This document shows, piece after piece, positions 25,942 to 34,374 of a DNA stretch of 64,000 nucleotides. The position numbers and the translations under genes were made by a program. The stretch's first letter is position 1, and every line of letters starts with the position of its first letter. The notes under the pieces were generated by a model. The model was not told the origin of the DNA, made no database searches, and was given only the letters and a program-made list of their open reading frames with translations. Origin of the DNA: Caballeronia sp. dw_19 (GTDB lineage Bacteria > Pseudomonadota > Gammaproteobacteria > Burkholderiales > Burkholderiaceae); contig NZ_JAAVUQ010000006.1 in assembly GCF_018449515.1 (NCBI RefSeq), forward strand, positions 310,001 to 374,000. Reading direction: 5' to 3'.

Positions 25942-26187
25942 TCAGCGCAGCAAATAAGGAATCTCTACCTTGACCGCACCAGTCGGGCAATCCTGTTCGC
26001 ACGGCATGCAGTACCAGCATTCATCGAACTTCATGAAGGCCTTGCCCTTGGAGAGGTCGATAGCCAGCAAGTCGAGCGGACAGACATCCACACAGACGGT
26101 GCAGCCCTTGTCAGCGATACATTTGTCTTCGTCGACGGTGACAGGCGCCGAGCTTCGCTGGAAAATTTCATGAGACGTATAGGACAT
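25942..26187 (-). CDS. Two-cluster [4Fe-4S] ferredoxin (AprB-like, short)
   Basis: 81 residues from ATG 26187, with GGAG 5 bases upstream; a longer in-frame opening overlaps the flavoprotein gene and is rejected. Two cluster motifs are visible: CIADKGCTVCVDVCP and CWYCMPCEQDCP. The order and the segment between them resemble the AprB subunit of adenylylsulfate reductase, but the long AprB C-terminal tail is absent. It starts 12 bases after the flavoprotein stop, so the two almost surely form an electron-transfer pair. It would carry electrons between a cellular donor and the FAD. Cytoplasmic. Confidence 0.93.
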   Translation of the reverse strand: MSYTSHEIFQRSSAPVTVDEDKCIADKGCTVCVDVCPLDLLAIDLSKGKAFMKFDECWYCMPCEQDCPTGAVKVEIPYLLR

Positions 26188-26198
26188 GGAGGCTCCGT

Positions 26199-27950
26199 TC
26201 AGGCAGATTCCGGCACGGCTGCAGGCGCGGACACACGCTCGCCAATGCGCAACTTTTGATAGGCATCGCTTTCGTCGTTGTCGAGCGGAAGCACATAGGG
26301 CTCGACCGCGCGTTTCGCGCTCGTCATCCTGCCGAACTGATCCTTGAAGAGGTGCGTATGGCAGAACCACTCGCTGTCGTTACGCTGCGGATAATCCACC
26401 CGGTGGTGATAAAGCCCCCAGCGACTCTCGGTCCTGAAGAGCGACGCACGTGCGGCCATTTCCGCGCAGTCCCTGATAGCTCGCACCTCGGCGGCGCGCA
26501 TCAGTTCGTGCGGGTTATCGGCTTTCATTTCGTCGATATCGGCGCTGATCTCCTCGAACCGCTGCAGCCCGATCTCCATCTTTCGTGTGACCTTGGGCGG
26601 CTGAAGATAGTCGTTCACCATGCGCCGCAACTTGTATTCGACCTGTGCCGGGGCAAGCCCGGATTCGCGTTCGAGCGGCGCGTAGATGCGTTGACGCTCT
26701 GCCGCTATCTGTTCGTCATCGAGCGGTGAAAACTCGCGGCCCGCGACATCGCCGGCCGCGTTCCATCCCGCGAACCAGCCATAAGTGAACGCGCCAAGCA
26801 TGTAGTTGTGCGGCACCGCAGCCATGTCGCCCGCTGCATATAAACCCGCCACCGTGGTCTCCGCGCGCTCGTTGACGTACACGCCCGACGCGCTGTGGCC
26901 GCTGCAAAAGCCGATCTCCGAGATGTGCATCTCCACCATCTGCTGCCGGTAATCGGTGCCTCGCCCTGCATGAAAACGTCCGCGGCTCGGGCGCTCGTTG
27001 GTATGCAGGATGTCTTCGATCGTCTTGATCGTTTCCTCCGCCAGATGATCGAGTTTCAGGAACACCGGCCCATTGCCGCTTTGCAGTTCCTGGTAGAACT
27101 CCCACATCATCTGACCGCTCCAGTAGTCGCATTCAATAAAGCGTTCGCCCTTGCCATTTGCCGTGAAGCCGCCAAGCGGTCCGGTCACGTAAGCGCAAGC
27201 CGGACCGTTATAGTCCTTGATTAAAGGGTTGATCTGGAAACACTCAAGGTTAGAAAGCGCGGCGCCGGCGTGATAGGCCATGGCGTAGCCGTCACCCGCG
27301 TTGGTCGGATTTTCGTAGGTGCCCATCAGGTAGCCCGACGCCGGCAACCCCAGCCGGCCTGCGGCACCACAACTCAGGATCACGGCCTTCGCGCGCACGA
27401 TATAAAAGTCGGCGGTGCGGCAGTCGAAACCCATTACGCCGCAGACGCGTCCGGTTGCGTCGGTCAGGAGGCGTGTCGCGACAATGCGATTAGTGATGGC
27501 GACACGGGAACGCTTGAGCTGGCGATAAAGTACCTTCTTGATGCTGTGCCCTTCCGGCATGGGCAGCACATAGGAACCCATGTGATGCACCTTCTTGACA
27601 GCGTAGTCGCCAGTACTGTCCTTCTCGAATTTCACACCCCAGCGATCCAGTTCCTCGATCGTCTTGAAGCTATGTCGCGCATAGGCGTACACCGCCGACT
27701 GGTCGACAATGCCGTCGTTCGCGATCGTGATCTCCCGCGTATATTGCTCAGGCGTTGCGTGCCCGGGAACAATCGCGTTGTTGAGACCGTCCATGCCCAT
27801 GGAAATTGCGCCACTACGCTTGACGTTTGCTTTCTCCAGCAGCAACACCCTGAGCGAGGGATCGCGTTCCTTCGCTTTGACCGCGGCCATGGGTCCGGCC
27901 GTTCCGCCTCCCACCACCACGACGTCATATTCGAGAACATGTGTATTCAT
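26199..27950 (-). CDS. AprA/fumarate-reductase-type FAD oxidoreductase
   Basis: 583 residues. The N-terminal dinucleotide fold is EYDVVVVGGGTAGPMAAVKA with LLLEKANVKRSG. Then come AISMGMDGLNNAI, AGDGYAMAYHAGAALSNLECFQINP (the FRD/SDH/AprA capping region) and GLYAAGDMAAVPHNYMLGAF near the FAD site. The C-terminal helical domain includes RWGLYHHRVDYPQRND. The sequence is of the AprA-like branch of the fumarate reductase/succinate dehydrogenase flavoproteins. No dissimilatory gene (sat, dsrAB, aprM) is near, so the usual annotation aprA would mislead. With the ferredoxin it probably oxidises or reduces a compound imported by the two ABC systems. It overlaps the regulator stop by 4 bases. Confidence 0.9.
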   Translation of the reverse strand: MNTHVLEYDVVVVGGGTAGPMAAVKAKERDPSLRVLLLEKANVKRSGAISMGMDGLNNAIVPGHATPEQYTREITIANDGIVDQSAVYAYARHSFKTIEELDRWGVKFEKDSTGDYAVKKVHHMGSYVLPMPEGHSIKKVLYRQLKRSRVAITNRIVATRLLTDATGRVCGVMGFDCRTADFYIVRAKAVILSCGAAGRLGLPASGYLMGTYENPTNAGDGYAMAYHAGAALSNLECFQINPLIKDYNGPACAYVTGPLGGFTANGKGERFIECDYWSGQMMWEFYQELQSGNGPVFLKLDHLAEETIKTIEDILHTNERPSRGRFHAGRGTDYRQQMVEMHISEIGFCSGHSASGVYVNERAETTVAGLYAAGDMAAVPHNYMLGAFTYGWFAGWNAAGDVAGREFSPLDDEQIAAERQRIYAPLERESGLAPAQVEYKLRRMVNDYLQPPKVTRKMEIGLQRFEEISADIDEMKADNPHELMRAAEVRAIRDCAEMAARASLFRTESRWGLYHHRVDYPQRNDSEWFCHTHLFKDQFGRMTSAKRAVEPYVLPLDNDESDAYQKLRIGERVSAPAAVPESA

Positions 27951-28723
27951 CGCGCTTTCCTCGCATTCCTGCGTTTCTTTTCCCGGTCGATACGCATCCG
28001 GTACTGGAATGCATCACCGCGAAAATAAAGGTATTCATAGTCGACAGGCGTGCCGTCAGCGCAGTGCGTGAGGCGTTCGATCCGCAGCACCGGACTGCCC
28101 TCCTCTACCTGCAGCGCGGCGCCGATTTCGTCATCGGCGAGAATCGCGTCGATCGATACATCGGCGTGGCCGAGCGAGAGTCCGCAGTCGTTCTCAAGGA
28201 TCAAAAAGATGTCGCGGGTCACGAGGTCGGCATTGGCCAGACGCTTTTCGAGGGCCTCCGGAACGTAGGTAATTTCCAGAGAAACGGGCGCCCGGTTGAG
28301 CAGCCGTACCCGATGGATTTCGACTACCCCCGAGCCCTCGGCGACATTCAGGCGGCTTGCAACGTGGCGGTCAGCCTTGATCACTCTGAACGTGCGCAAC
28401 TGGTTGACGATTTCATATCCCATCGATGACATCGCCTCTGCAAAGCCTTGTAGCGACGTTACATTCTGAAAGGCTTTCGGCTTGGAAACGAAAGTTCCCT
28501 TTCCATGGATCTTGAACAGCAAGCCCTCTTTCTGCAGGTCGCCAAGCGCCTGACGCACGGTGATGCGGCTGACCTCGAACATTGCGCAGAGCTCGTGCTC
28601 GGATGGCATCTGCCCATGCGGCGCGTACGTCCCATCGAGGATGCGAGCGCGCAGCACTTCCTTTAACCGGGCATAGAGCGGGGCGGCGGACAGCGGCAAC
28701 AAGGTGGCAGTGGGAGCAGTCAT
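27947..28723 (-). CDS. GntR-family (HutC/UTRA) transcriptional regulator
   Basis: 258 residues. The N-terminal winged helix is seen in PLYARLKEVLRARILDG, MPSEHELCAMFEVSRITVRQALGDLQKEGLL and GKGTFV. The C-terminal UTRA effector domain includes EIHRVRLLNRAPVSLEITYVP and TPVDYEYLYFRGDAFQY. HutC-type members are usually repressors released by a pathway metabolite. It is the first gene of the 12-gene leftward operon; its stop overlaps the flavoprotein ATG. A 26-bp inverted repeat directly in front of its start codon is the likely operator. It probably senses the compound handled by the operon and may also act on the divergent operon that starts at 29033. Confidence 0.94.
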   Translation of the reverse strand: MTAPTATLLPLSAAPLYARLKEVLRARILDGTYAPHGQMPSEHELCAMFEVSRITVRQALGDLQKEGLLFKIHGKGTFVSKPKAFQNVTSLQGFAEAMSSMGYEIVNQLRTFRVIKADRHVASRLNVAEGSGVVEIHRVRLLNRAPVSLEITYVPEALEKRLANADLVTRDIFLILENDCGLSLGHADVSIDAILADDEIGAALQVEEGSPVLRIERLTHCADGTPVDYEYLYFRGDAFQYRMRIDREKKRRNARKAR

Positions 28724-28748
28724 TTCAACTTGTTATGACAAGATGAAA
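28723..28748. promoter_or_regulatory. Candidate GntR operator, 26-bp inverted repeat
   Basis: TTTCAACTTGT-TATG-ACAAGATGAAA: 11-base arms with one mismatch around a 4-base centre. The inner core CTTGTTATGACAAG (28729-28742) is a perfect palindrome of the GT-n-TA-n-AC kind used by HutC-type GntR proteins. It abuts the regulator's start codon, so binding would block transcription or initiation of its own operon. Confidence 0.65.
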
Positions 28749-29032
28749 CGGAGTCTAAACACGCCGATAAATCCGACCAACGAAGATTTTCTGATATCGA
28801 TCAAAGCAGAGTCGCTGATTTTCAGCAGGAGCTTTCAGCACAGCGGTCGCGCCACGAACGTCATATCTTTCGCACGAATCCTTCGTTGCGATACGTCCAT
28901 GTGAACCGTAGGGTTTACGTTTGTCATCCGTCGCGCATCGTTGCGCATCGTCACGTTGACGGAACCGCCTTTCAAGCAGACACCGGCACGGCGTGTCCGC
29001 GCTCCATCAAAAAAAATAGAAGGAATCAGCAG
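28749..29032. promoter_or_regulatory. Divergent promoter region, GntR operon / peptide-type ABC operon
   Basis: A 284-bp non-coding stretch, A+T-richer than its surroundings, between the leftward 12-gene operon and the rightward ABC-monooxygenase operon. It must hold the rightward promoter. I see no second copy of the GntR palindrome. AAGGA at 29021-29025 serves the start at 29033. Confidence 0.4.
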
Positions 29033-30709
29033 ATGTCAGATAGTCATCCCAAGGATTCGCCGCCACCGGACCAAAAACGAAAATCGGCAGGACGTCGGAG
29101 CTTCATTGTTGGCGGCGCGTTGCTGGGTGTCGGTGCGATCGGCTATGGGCTGATCAGCAGGCATGGTACGCAAGGTTCAGTCAATCCGGCGGCGCTCATT
29201 CATGCTGCATCGGACGGCACGCCTCGGGTGGGCGGCACACTTGTCGTGGGCGAGTATCAGGAGCCGACCGTCTTTGATCCCAATCATCAATACTCCTGGG
29301 AAACGTACCGGGTAGACCGGCATATCTACGAGTCGCTGATAGGCGAAGATCTCAGCAGACCCTCCTCCGAGGGGCCGCCGCCTCTGATTCCAGCGCTGGC
29401 TGAAAGCTGGCAGGTCAGCGATGACGCGACCACGTTCACGTTCAAGCTGCGCCGCGGCGTGAAATTCCACGATGGCGCCCAGTTCGATGCGCACGCCGTG
29501 GAGTTCAACGTGCGCCGCTTCCATGACAGGAGCTTCGAGTACTACGACGTCAAGGCTAACGCCTTCATGAAAGCGGTGTACGGCGATCTGAAGTCCTTTG
29601 ACGTGGTCGATGATTACACCGTGCGCTACGTCTTTAACAAACCGTTTCGCGACTTTCCGCGCATGCTGCCGCAAGGCAATTACGTGTCGGGAATCTTTAG
29701 TCCTGAAGCGCTGAAGACTTGGGGCCAGGATGGTCTTGCCGAACATGCTTCGGGCACAGGGCCGTTCAAGCTGGTCACACGAGTTCACGGGGAAAAGACC
29801 GAACTGGCGCGTCACGAACAGTACTGGGGACCACGTCCCTACCTCGACAAAATTGTATTCCGGCCCATCATTGACGACTCCACGCGCCTCGCCGCGCTCC
29901 AGGCGGGCGAGATCGACATCCTTACCCGCACGCCGACCGACGCGGTTCGGCCGTTGTCCTCCAACGGCTATGCCGTGCCCGAGGGCACGGGCGCGGGGTT
30001 GCTTTATCTAGGCTGGAATTTCAAGAACAAGTTCGCACAAGATGTGCGCGTCCGGCAGGCGATCATTCAGTCGATCGATCGCGAAGGGCTCGCCAAAACG
30101 CTCTTCAAAGGTCACGCCATTGCGTCGTACAACATTCTTAACCCCGGCAACACCGCCTACGATCCTGCCCAGAAGGACTTCGCCTACGATCCCGATGCTG
30201 CGCGCCGGCTGTTGAGCGAAGCGGGCTTCAAGGATGGCGACATCAGCTTCACCATTGCGACCGACGAGGCGAATCAACCGTCCATCGAATGGATACAGCG
30301 CGATCTCGCGAAGGTCGGCATCAACGTGAAGATCCTCTCGCAGGAGTGGCTGACCTATACGTCCAATCTCCCGCACCTGTCGGACGACATCGCGCTCGCC
30401 AGCATGGAATGGGGCTTCGTCACGCCTCTGTGGCTGCGTATTGTGTATCAAGGGTATGTTGTGGCGCGCGGCGGCAAGGACCTGCTTGGGCCGGAACTGG
30501 CGGCATCGATCGACGTGGCGTCAGTAGAGCCCGACGAGGCCCGCGCGATCCCTCTATGGAAGAGCGCCAATGGCTTGCTGCAGAAGCAGGCCGGTGTCGT
30601 GCCGCTGCTTTCGTTCACCCGTTACTTTTCTACCAGCCCCAAGGTCAGGGGCTTTAACGTGCCGGCGCAGAATTGGTACGACCTGAGCCACGTGTGGCTG
30701 TCAACATGA
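29033..30709 (+). CDS. Tat-exported ABC substrate-binding protein, family 5 (peptide/nickel type)
   Basis: About 558 residues. ATG 29033 is chosen for AAGGA 7 bases upstream; the longer frame lacks protein character. The N-terminus has a twin-arginine signal (GRRSFIVGGALLGVGAIGYG), so the protein is likely exported folded. Family 5 features are GTLVVGEYQEPTVFDPNHQYSWE, LAESWQVSDDATTFTFKLRRGVKFHDG, GTGPFKLV and DVRVRQAIIQSIDREGL. This family binds peptides, nickel, opines, glutathione and organosulfur ligands. ATGA overlap with the permease. As first gene of an operon ending in a flavin monooxygenase, it probably binds that enzyme's substrate. Confidence 0.92.
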   Translation: MSDSHPKDSPPPDQKRKSAGRRSFIVGGALLGVGAIGYGLISRHGTQGSVNPAALIHAASDGTPRVGGTLVVGEYQEPTVFDPNHQYSWETYRVDRHIYESLIGEDLSRPSSEGPPPLIPALAESWQVSDDATTFTFKLRRGVKFHDGAQFDAHAVEFNVRRFHDRSFEYYDVKANAFMKAVYGDLKSFDVVDDYTVRYVFNKPFRDFPRMLPQGNYVSGIFSPEALKTWGQDGLAEHASGTGPFKLVTRVHGEKTELARHEQYWGPRPYLDKIVFRPIIDDSTRLAALQAGEIDILTRTPTDAVRPLSSNGYAVPEGTGAGLLYLGWNFKNKFAQDVRVRQAIIQSIDREGLAKTLFKGHAIASYNILNPGNTAYDPAQKDFAYDPDAARRLLSEAGFKDGDISFTIATDEANQPSIEWIQRDLAKVGINVKILSQEWLTYTSNLPHLSDDIALASMEWGFVTPLWLRIVYQGYVVARGGKDLLGPELAASIDVASVEPDEARAIPLWKSANGLLQKQAGVVPLLSFTRYFSTSPKVRGFNVPAQNWYDLSHVWLST

Positions 30710-31653
30710 CGCGCACCATCATCAGTCGCCTGGCGCAGGCCATTCCGGTCTTCCTGACCATCTCGGTGCTGGTGTTTCTTTCGGCGCATCTGGCCCCGGG
30801 CGATCCGATCTCGAACGCGCTCACGGGGCAGATGCCGCAATCATCCATTGACGCCCTTCGGCATGAATACGGCTTCGACCGGCCGCTGGTTACGCAGTAC
30901 TTCATCTGGCTGTCGCATTTGCTGAGCGGCCATTGGGGCGACTCCATCGTCCTCAAGGTGCCGGTCATGGACGTACTCGGCCGCGCGTTCATCAATACCG
31001 CGATCCTCACCGCCGCAGCAACGCTGATCTGCGTCGTGTTCGGTGTCGCCGTGGGCGTGGTGTCCGGTTTGAATCGAGGATCAAAGGGCGATTCGGTCTC
31101 CATGTTCGTGATTCAGATTGGCCACAACATGCCGGTATTCTGGCTCGGACTCGTGCTGATGTGGCTGTTCGCGCTCAAGCTTCACTGGCTGCCGTCATCC
31201 GGCATTGCGGACATGCGTGGCGACGGCGGCCTGCCGGACTTGCTGCGCCATCTCCTCCTGCCGGCGTTTTCGGCGGCGCTCATTTCGATGCTCATTCTTG
31301 CGCGGCTAGTCAGGGCGAGCGTGATCGACATCGCAGGGGCGGATTACATCAGGACCTATCGATCGCTGGGATTTTCACGCGCCCAAATTCTGCGGCGTCA
31401 CATGGGACGCAACCTGCTTAGTCCGGTGATCAACGTCACTGGCCTGCAGATAGGCTATTTGCTGAGCGGCGTGATTCTCGTGGAAAACGTGTTCGCGTGG
31501 CCCGGCCTGGGTTCACAACTCTATGTGGCAGCAGCCGGCCGGGACTATCCAATGACGCAAGCTGGCGTGATGCTGATCGCAGCATGTTTTGTGGGCGTGA
31601 ATCTTGTGACCGACATCGCGCTCGACCTGCTCAACCCGCGCCTTGGCGCTTAA
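30706..31653 (+). CDS. ABC transporter permease, DppB/GsiC type
   Basis: About 315 residues from ATG 30706, which overlaps the binding-protein stop. Hydrophobic N-terminal helix IPVFLTISVLVFLSAHLAPGDP, then the periplasmic domain, GHNMPVFWLGLVLMWLF, and the EAA loop YIRTYRSLGFSRAQILRRHMGRN followed by the terminal VILVENVFAWPGLGSQLY, all typical of DppB-like permeases. Forms the heterodimeric channel with the DppC-like product of the next gene (27-base gap). Confidence 0.93.
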   Translation: MTRTIISRLAQAIPVFLTISVLVFLSAHLAPGDPISNALTGQMPQSSIDALRHEYGFDRPLVTQYFIWLSHLLSGHWGDSIVLKVPVMDVLGRAFINTAILTAAATLICVVFGVAVGVVSGLNRGSKGDSVSMFVIQIGHNMPVFWLGLVLMWLFALKLHWLPSSGIADMRGDGGLPDLLRHLLLPAFSAALISMLILARLVRASVIDIAGADYIRTYRSLGFSRAQILRRHMGRNLLSPVINVTGLQIGYLLSGVILVENVFAWPGLGSQLYVAAAGRDYPMTQAGVMLIAACFVGVNLVTDIALDLLNPRLGA

Positions 31654-31679
31654 CGCAGCTCTTCCATAGGAACTCCTCG

Positions 31680-32588
31680 ATGCCACCGTCAGAACTGGTT
31701 CGGGAAAAAGCATACGCCGAGAGCTGCAGCGCGTGCGAGCGGCTCGCGCCGTCGCGCATGAGCGAAGCCGCCACGCGACTGGCATCGAATGGACTTGCGT
31801 TCGGTGGACTGATTTTCATCCTGCTGGTCTTCGCCGTTTCGGCAGCTGCACCCTGGCTCGCGCCCTATGACCCGAACGCCGCCGACCCGGTGCTGCGCCT
31901 TGGCGGCATCGGCACACCGGGGCACCTCCTTGGCCTCGACGCTCAAGGACGCGACATGCTGAGCCGCCTGATCTGGGGCGGCAGGACGTCGCTCGTCGTG
32001 GTGATCCCCGCCGTGCTCGGAGCCTGCGTGCTCAGTCTCCTGCTTGGTCTGTACGCCGGCTATTCACGAAGCCGTGCGAGTGCGGTCGTCATGCGCTTCA
32101 TCGACATCCTGTTTGCGTTTCCGATGATCCTGTTTGCGATCAATCTCGCCACGACGTTCGGACCGGGCATCTTTACGGTGACCGCGACCGTGCTGTTCTG
32201 CGCACTGCCCTACGTCACGCGGGTGGTCTATGCCGAGGTCCGGGCAGAGCGGGATAAGGAGTATGTGGAGGCTGCGCGTGCGCTGGGTGCATCGTCCTTC
32301 GAGATCGTCTCGCGAGAGATCCTGCCGAACGTGCTGACGTCGGTAGTGGTGTATGGCACGACGCTGATCGGCGGAATGATCGTGTTCCTCGCGGGCCTGA
32401 GCTTTCTAGGGCTTGGCGTACAGCCGCCTACGGCCGATTGGGGCCGCATGGTTGGCGAAGGCGCCCGGGTGATGCTGCTCGGCGGCGGTCATGTGGCCAC
32501 TCTGCCCGCGCTGGTGATCGTCGCCTTCGCGCTTGCGTTCAACTGGTTCGGGGACGGTCTGCGCGATGTGCTCGATCCACGCGATTGA
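31680..32588 (+). CDS. ABC transporter permease, DppC type
   Basis: About 302 residues from ATG 31680, with AGGA ~8 bases upstream; the frame opens earlier inside the DppB gene but that part is not coding. The N-terminal ~38 residues are polar and charged, then the first helix GLIFILLVFAVSAAAPWLAPYDPN. GTPGHLLGLDAQGRDMLSRLIWGGRTSL is the conserved DppC N-terminal motif, and the EAA loop is YVEAARALGASSFEIVSREILPN. The C-terminus LVIVAFALAFNWFGDGLRD is standard. Second half of the importer channel. Confidence 0.93.
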   Translation: MPPSELVREKAYAESCSACERLAPSRMSEAATRLASNGLAFGGLIFILLVFAVSAAAPWLAPYDPNAADPVLRLGGIGTPGHLLGLDAQGRDMLSRLIWGGRTSLVVVIPAVLGACVLSLLLGLYAGYSRSRASAVVMRFIDILFAFPMILFAINLATTFGPGIFTVTATVLFCALPYVTRVVYAEVRAERDKEYVEAARALGASSFEIVSREILPNVLTSVVVYGTTLIGGMIVFLAGLSFLGLGVQPPTADWGRMVGEGARVMLLGGGHVATLPALVIVAFALAFNWFGDGLRDVLDPRD

Positions 32589-32640
32589 CCGGTCCTTGAA
32601 CGACCCCGCTTAACCGTCACACGCCCTTGCGGAGATCCAT

Positions 32641-34374
32641 GTGCCACTGCTGAAGATTGAACAACTGAAGGTGGATTTTACTGGACGACGCGGCCTTGAA
32701 AGCGCCGTACGCGGTCTGGACCTGAGTATCGAAGCGGGAGAAATCGTCGCGCTGGTCGGGGAATCCGGTTCGGGCAAGAGCGTCACGGCGGCAGCCATTG
32801 CCGGCCTGTTACCGCGTGAGGCGAGCGTGCGCGGAACGGTTGAGTTCGAAGGGAGCGCGCTGTTGGGCATGCCGGAAGCCGCACTCGAACAAGTTCGTGG
32901 CAACGGCATCGCGATGGTCTTTCAAAACCCGCTCAGTTCGCTCGATCCGTCGTTCAGGGTGGGCGCGCAGCTTCAGGAGGTCGCACGGCATCGTCGCCAT
33001 GTCAGCCAGGCTGAGGCGCTTGAGCAAGCGGCCACGTGGCTCCAGCGCGTGGGTATCGCCGATACAAAACGGGTCTTGCACGCATGGCCCCATGAGCTGA
33101 GCGGCGGGATGCGGCAGCGCGTGATGATCGCGATGGCGGCGATGGGTCAACCCCGCCTGCTGATTGCCGACGAACCGACTACCGCGCTCGACGCCACGCT
33201 TCAGAAGGAAATCCTCGCGCTGCTGAAGAGCCTGAACCGTGAGTTCGGAATGGCCATTCTTATCATCACGCATGACTTCGGTGTGGTGTCATACCTGAGC
33301 GATCGGGTGGCCGTAATGAAGGCCGGGCGCATCGTTGAACATGGGCCAACTGCGCAAGTGCTGACAGCGCCTCGCCATCCGTATACGGCAAAACTTATTG
33401 CAGCGGTGCCGGAACTGGGGCTGCGGCGCCTGGACCCATCGCCTACACGACGGCTTGGGGAAAGCGCTGGTAGCGAAGCCTCGGCATCGACTGTTTCGAA
33501 ACCACGCACCTCTGAGACGTTGCTGAGAGTCGAGGGATTGTCCAAAACATTTGTTATTGAAAAATCATGGCTGCGTTCGCGTGTGCGCACACTCGATGCT
33601 GTAAGCGACGTCCATTTCGAAGTCCGCCGTGGCGAGATCTTTGGCCTGATCGGGACATCGGGTTCCGGCAAGTCGACACTGGCGCGCCTGGTCGCGCACC
33701 TGCTTGCATCGACTGGCGGCAGCGTGCACTTTGCGGGCGCTGACCTGGCACAGTTCGACGCCGTCGCACTACGGCGCTTCCGTCAACGCTTTCAGTTCGT
33801 GTTCCAGGACAGTACGTCATCGCTCAATCCGCGCCGCACGATCGGCGAGCAACTTTGCGACCCGGCGCTGCGGCTCGGCGCGGCCCGCGACCAGGCTCAC
33901 GCTTACGAACTTGCCGTTGAAGCCATTGAGCGCGTCGGCCTGAAAGCCGAGCATCTCCGGCGCTTTCCCCACGCGTTTTCCGGCGGGCAGCGGCAGCGGA
34001 TCGGGATCGCCCGGGCGTTGGTTGTAAAGCCCGAATTCATTGTGCTCGATGAACCGACTTCCGCGCTCGATGTATCGATTCAGGCGGACATACTCAACCT
34101 GTTGCTCGAACTTCGGCAGACCCTCGATCTGACCTATCTGTTCATCGGCCATAGCTTGCCGGTGATCGAATTCATGTGCGACCGCGTGGCGGTGATGGAG
34201 AACGGCCAGATCATCGAGACCTTCGATGCCGCTGATCTCAACGCCAACGCACGCAAATCTTCCACCCGCACCCTGATCGACGCCGTGCTGTCCTTGCCGT
34301 CGCCGTCGCCGTCGCGCGAGCCGTCGAGCGCCGGCTCGACCCAGGATGCCCCTGCCGCAGAGTTCACACCATGA
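32641..34374 (+). CDS. Fused double ATPase of peptide-type ABC importer (DppD-DppF like)
   Basis: 577 residues with two complete nucleotide-binding domains. Domain 1 has Walker A GESGSGKSV (~residue 40), signature LSGGMRQRVMIAMA and LLIADEPTTALD. Domain 2 has Walker A GTSGSGKST (~residue 340), signature FSGGQRQRIGIARAL and FIVLDEPTSALD. The start is GTG 32641 with GGAG upstream; an ATG two bases earlier is out of frame. Fused ATPases are common in the GsiA/YejF group. A Ser/Pro/Ala-rich tail (PSPSPSREP) ends the protein. The stop overlaps the monooxygenase ATG by 4 bases, which ties transport to the enzyme. Confidence 0.94.
   Translation: MPLLKIEQLKVDFTGRRGLESAVRGLDLSIEAGEIVALVGESGSGKSVTAAAIAGLLPREASVRGTVEFEGSALLGMPEAALEQVRGNGIAMVFQNPLSSLDPSFRVGAQLQEVARHRRHVSQAEALEQAATWLQRVGIADTKRVLHAWPHELSGGMRQRVMIAMAAMGQPRLLIADEPTTALDATLQKEILALLKSLNREFGMAILIITHDFGVVSYLSDRVAVMKAGRIVEHGPTAQVLTAPRHPYTAKLIAAVPELGLRRLDPSPTRRLGESAGSEASASTVSKPRTSETLLRVEGLSKTFVIEKSWLRSRVRTLDAVSDVHFEVRRGEIFGLIGTSGSGKSTLARLVAHLLASTGGSVHFAGADLAQFDAVALRRFRQRFQFVFQDSTSSLNPRRTIGEQLCDPALRLGAARDQAHAYELAVEAIERVGLKAEHLRRFPHAFSGGQRQRIGIARALVVKPEFIVLDEPTSALDVSIQADILNLLLELRQTLDLTYLFIGHSLPVIEFMCDRVAVMENGQIIETFDAADLNANARKSSTRTLIDAVLSLPSPSPSREPSSAGSTQDAPAAEFTP

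Noticed and set aside
26199..27950. Naming the flavoprotein and ferredoxin aprA and aprB
   Set aside because: Superfamily similarity only; short ferredoxin, no sat/dsr/qmo genes and an organosulfur/amide context.
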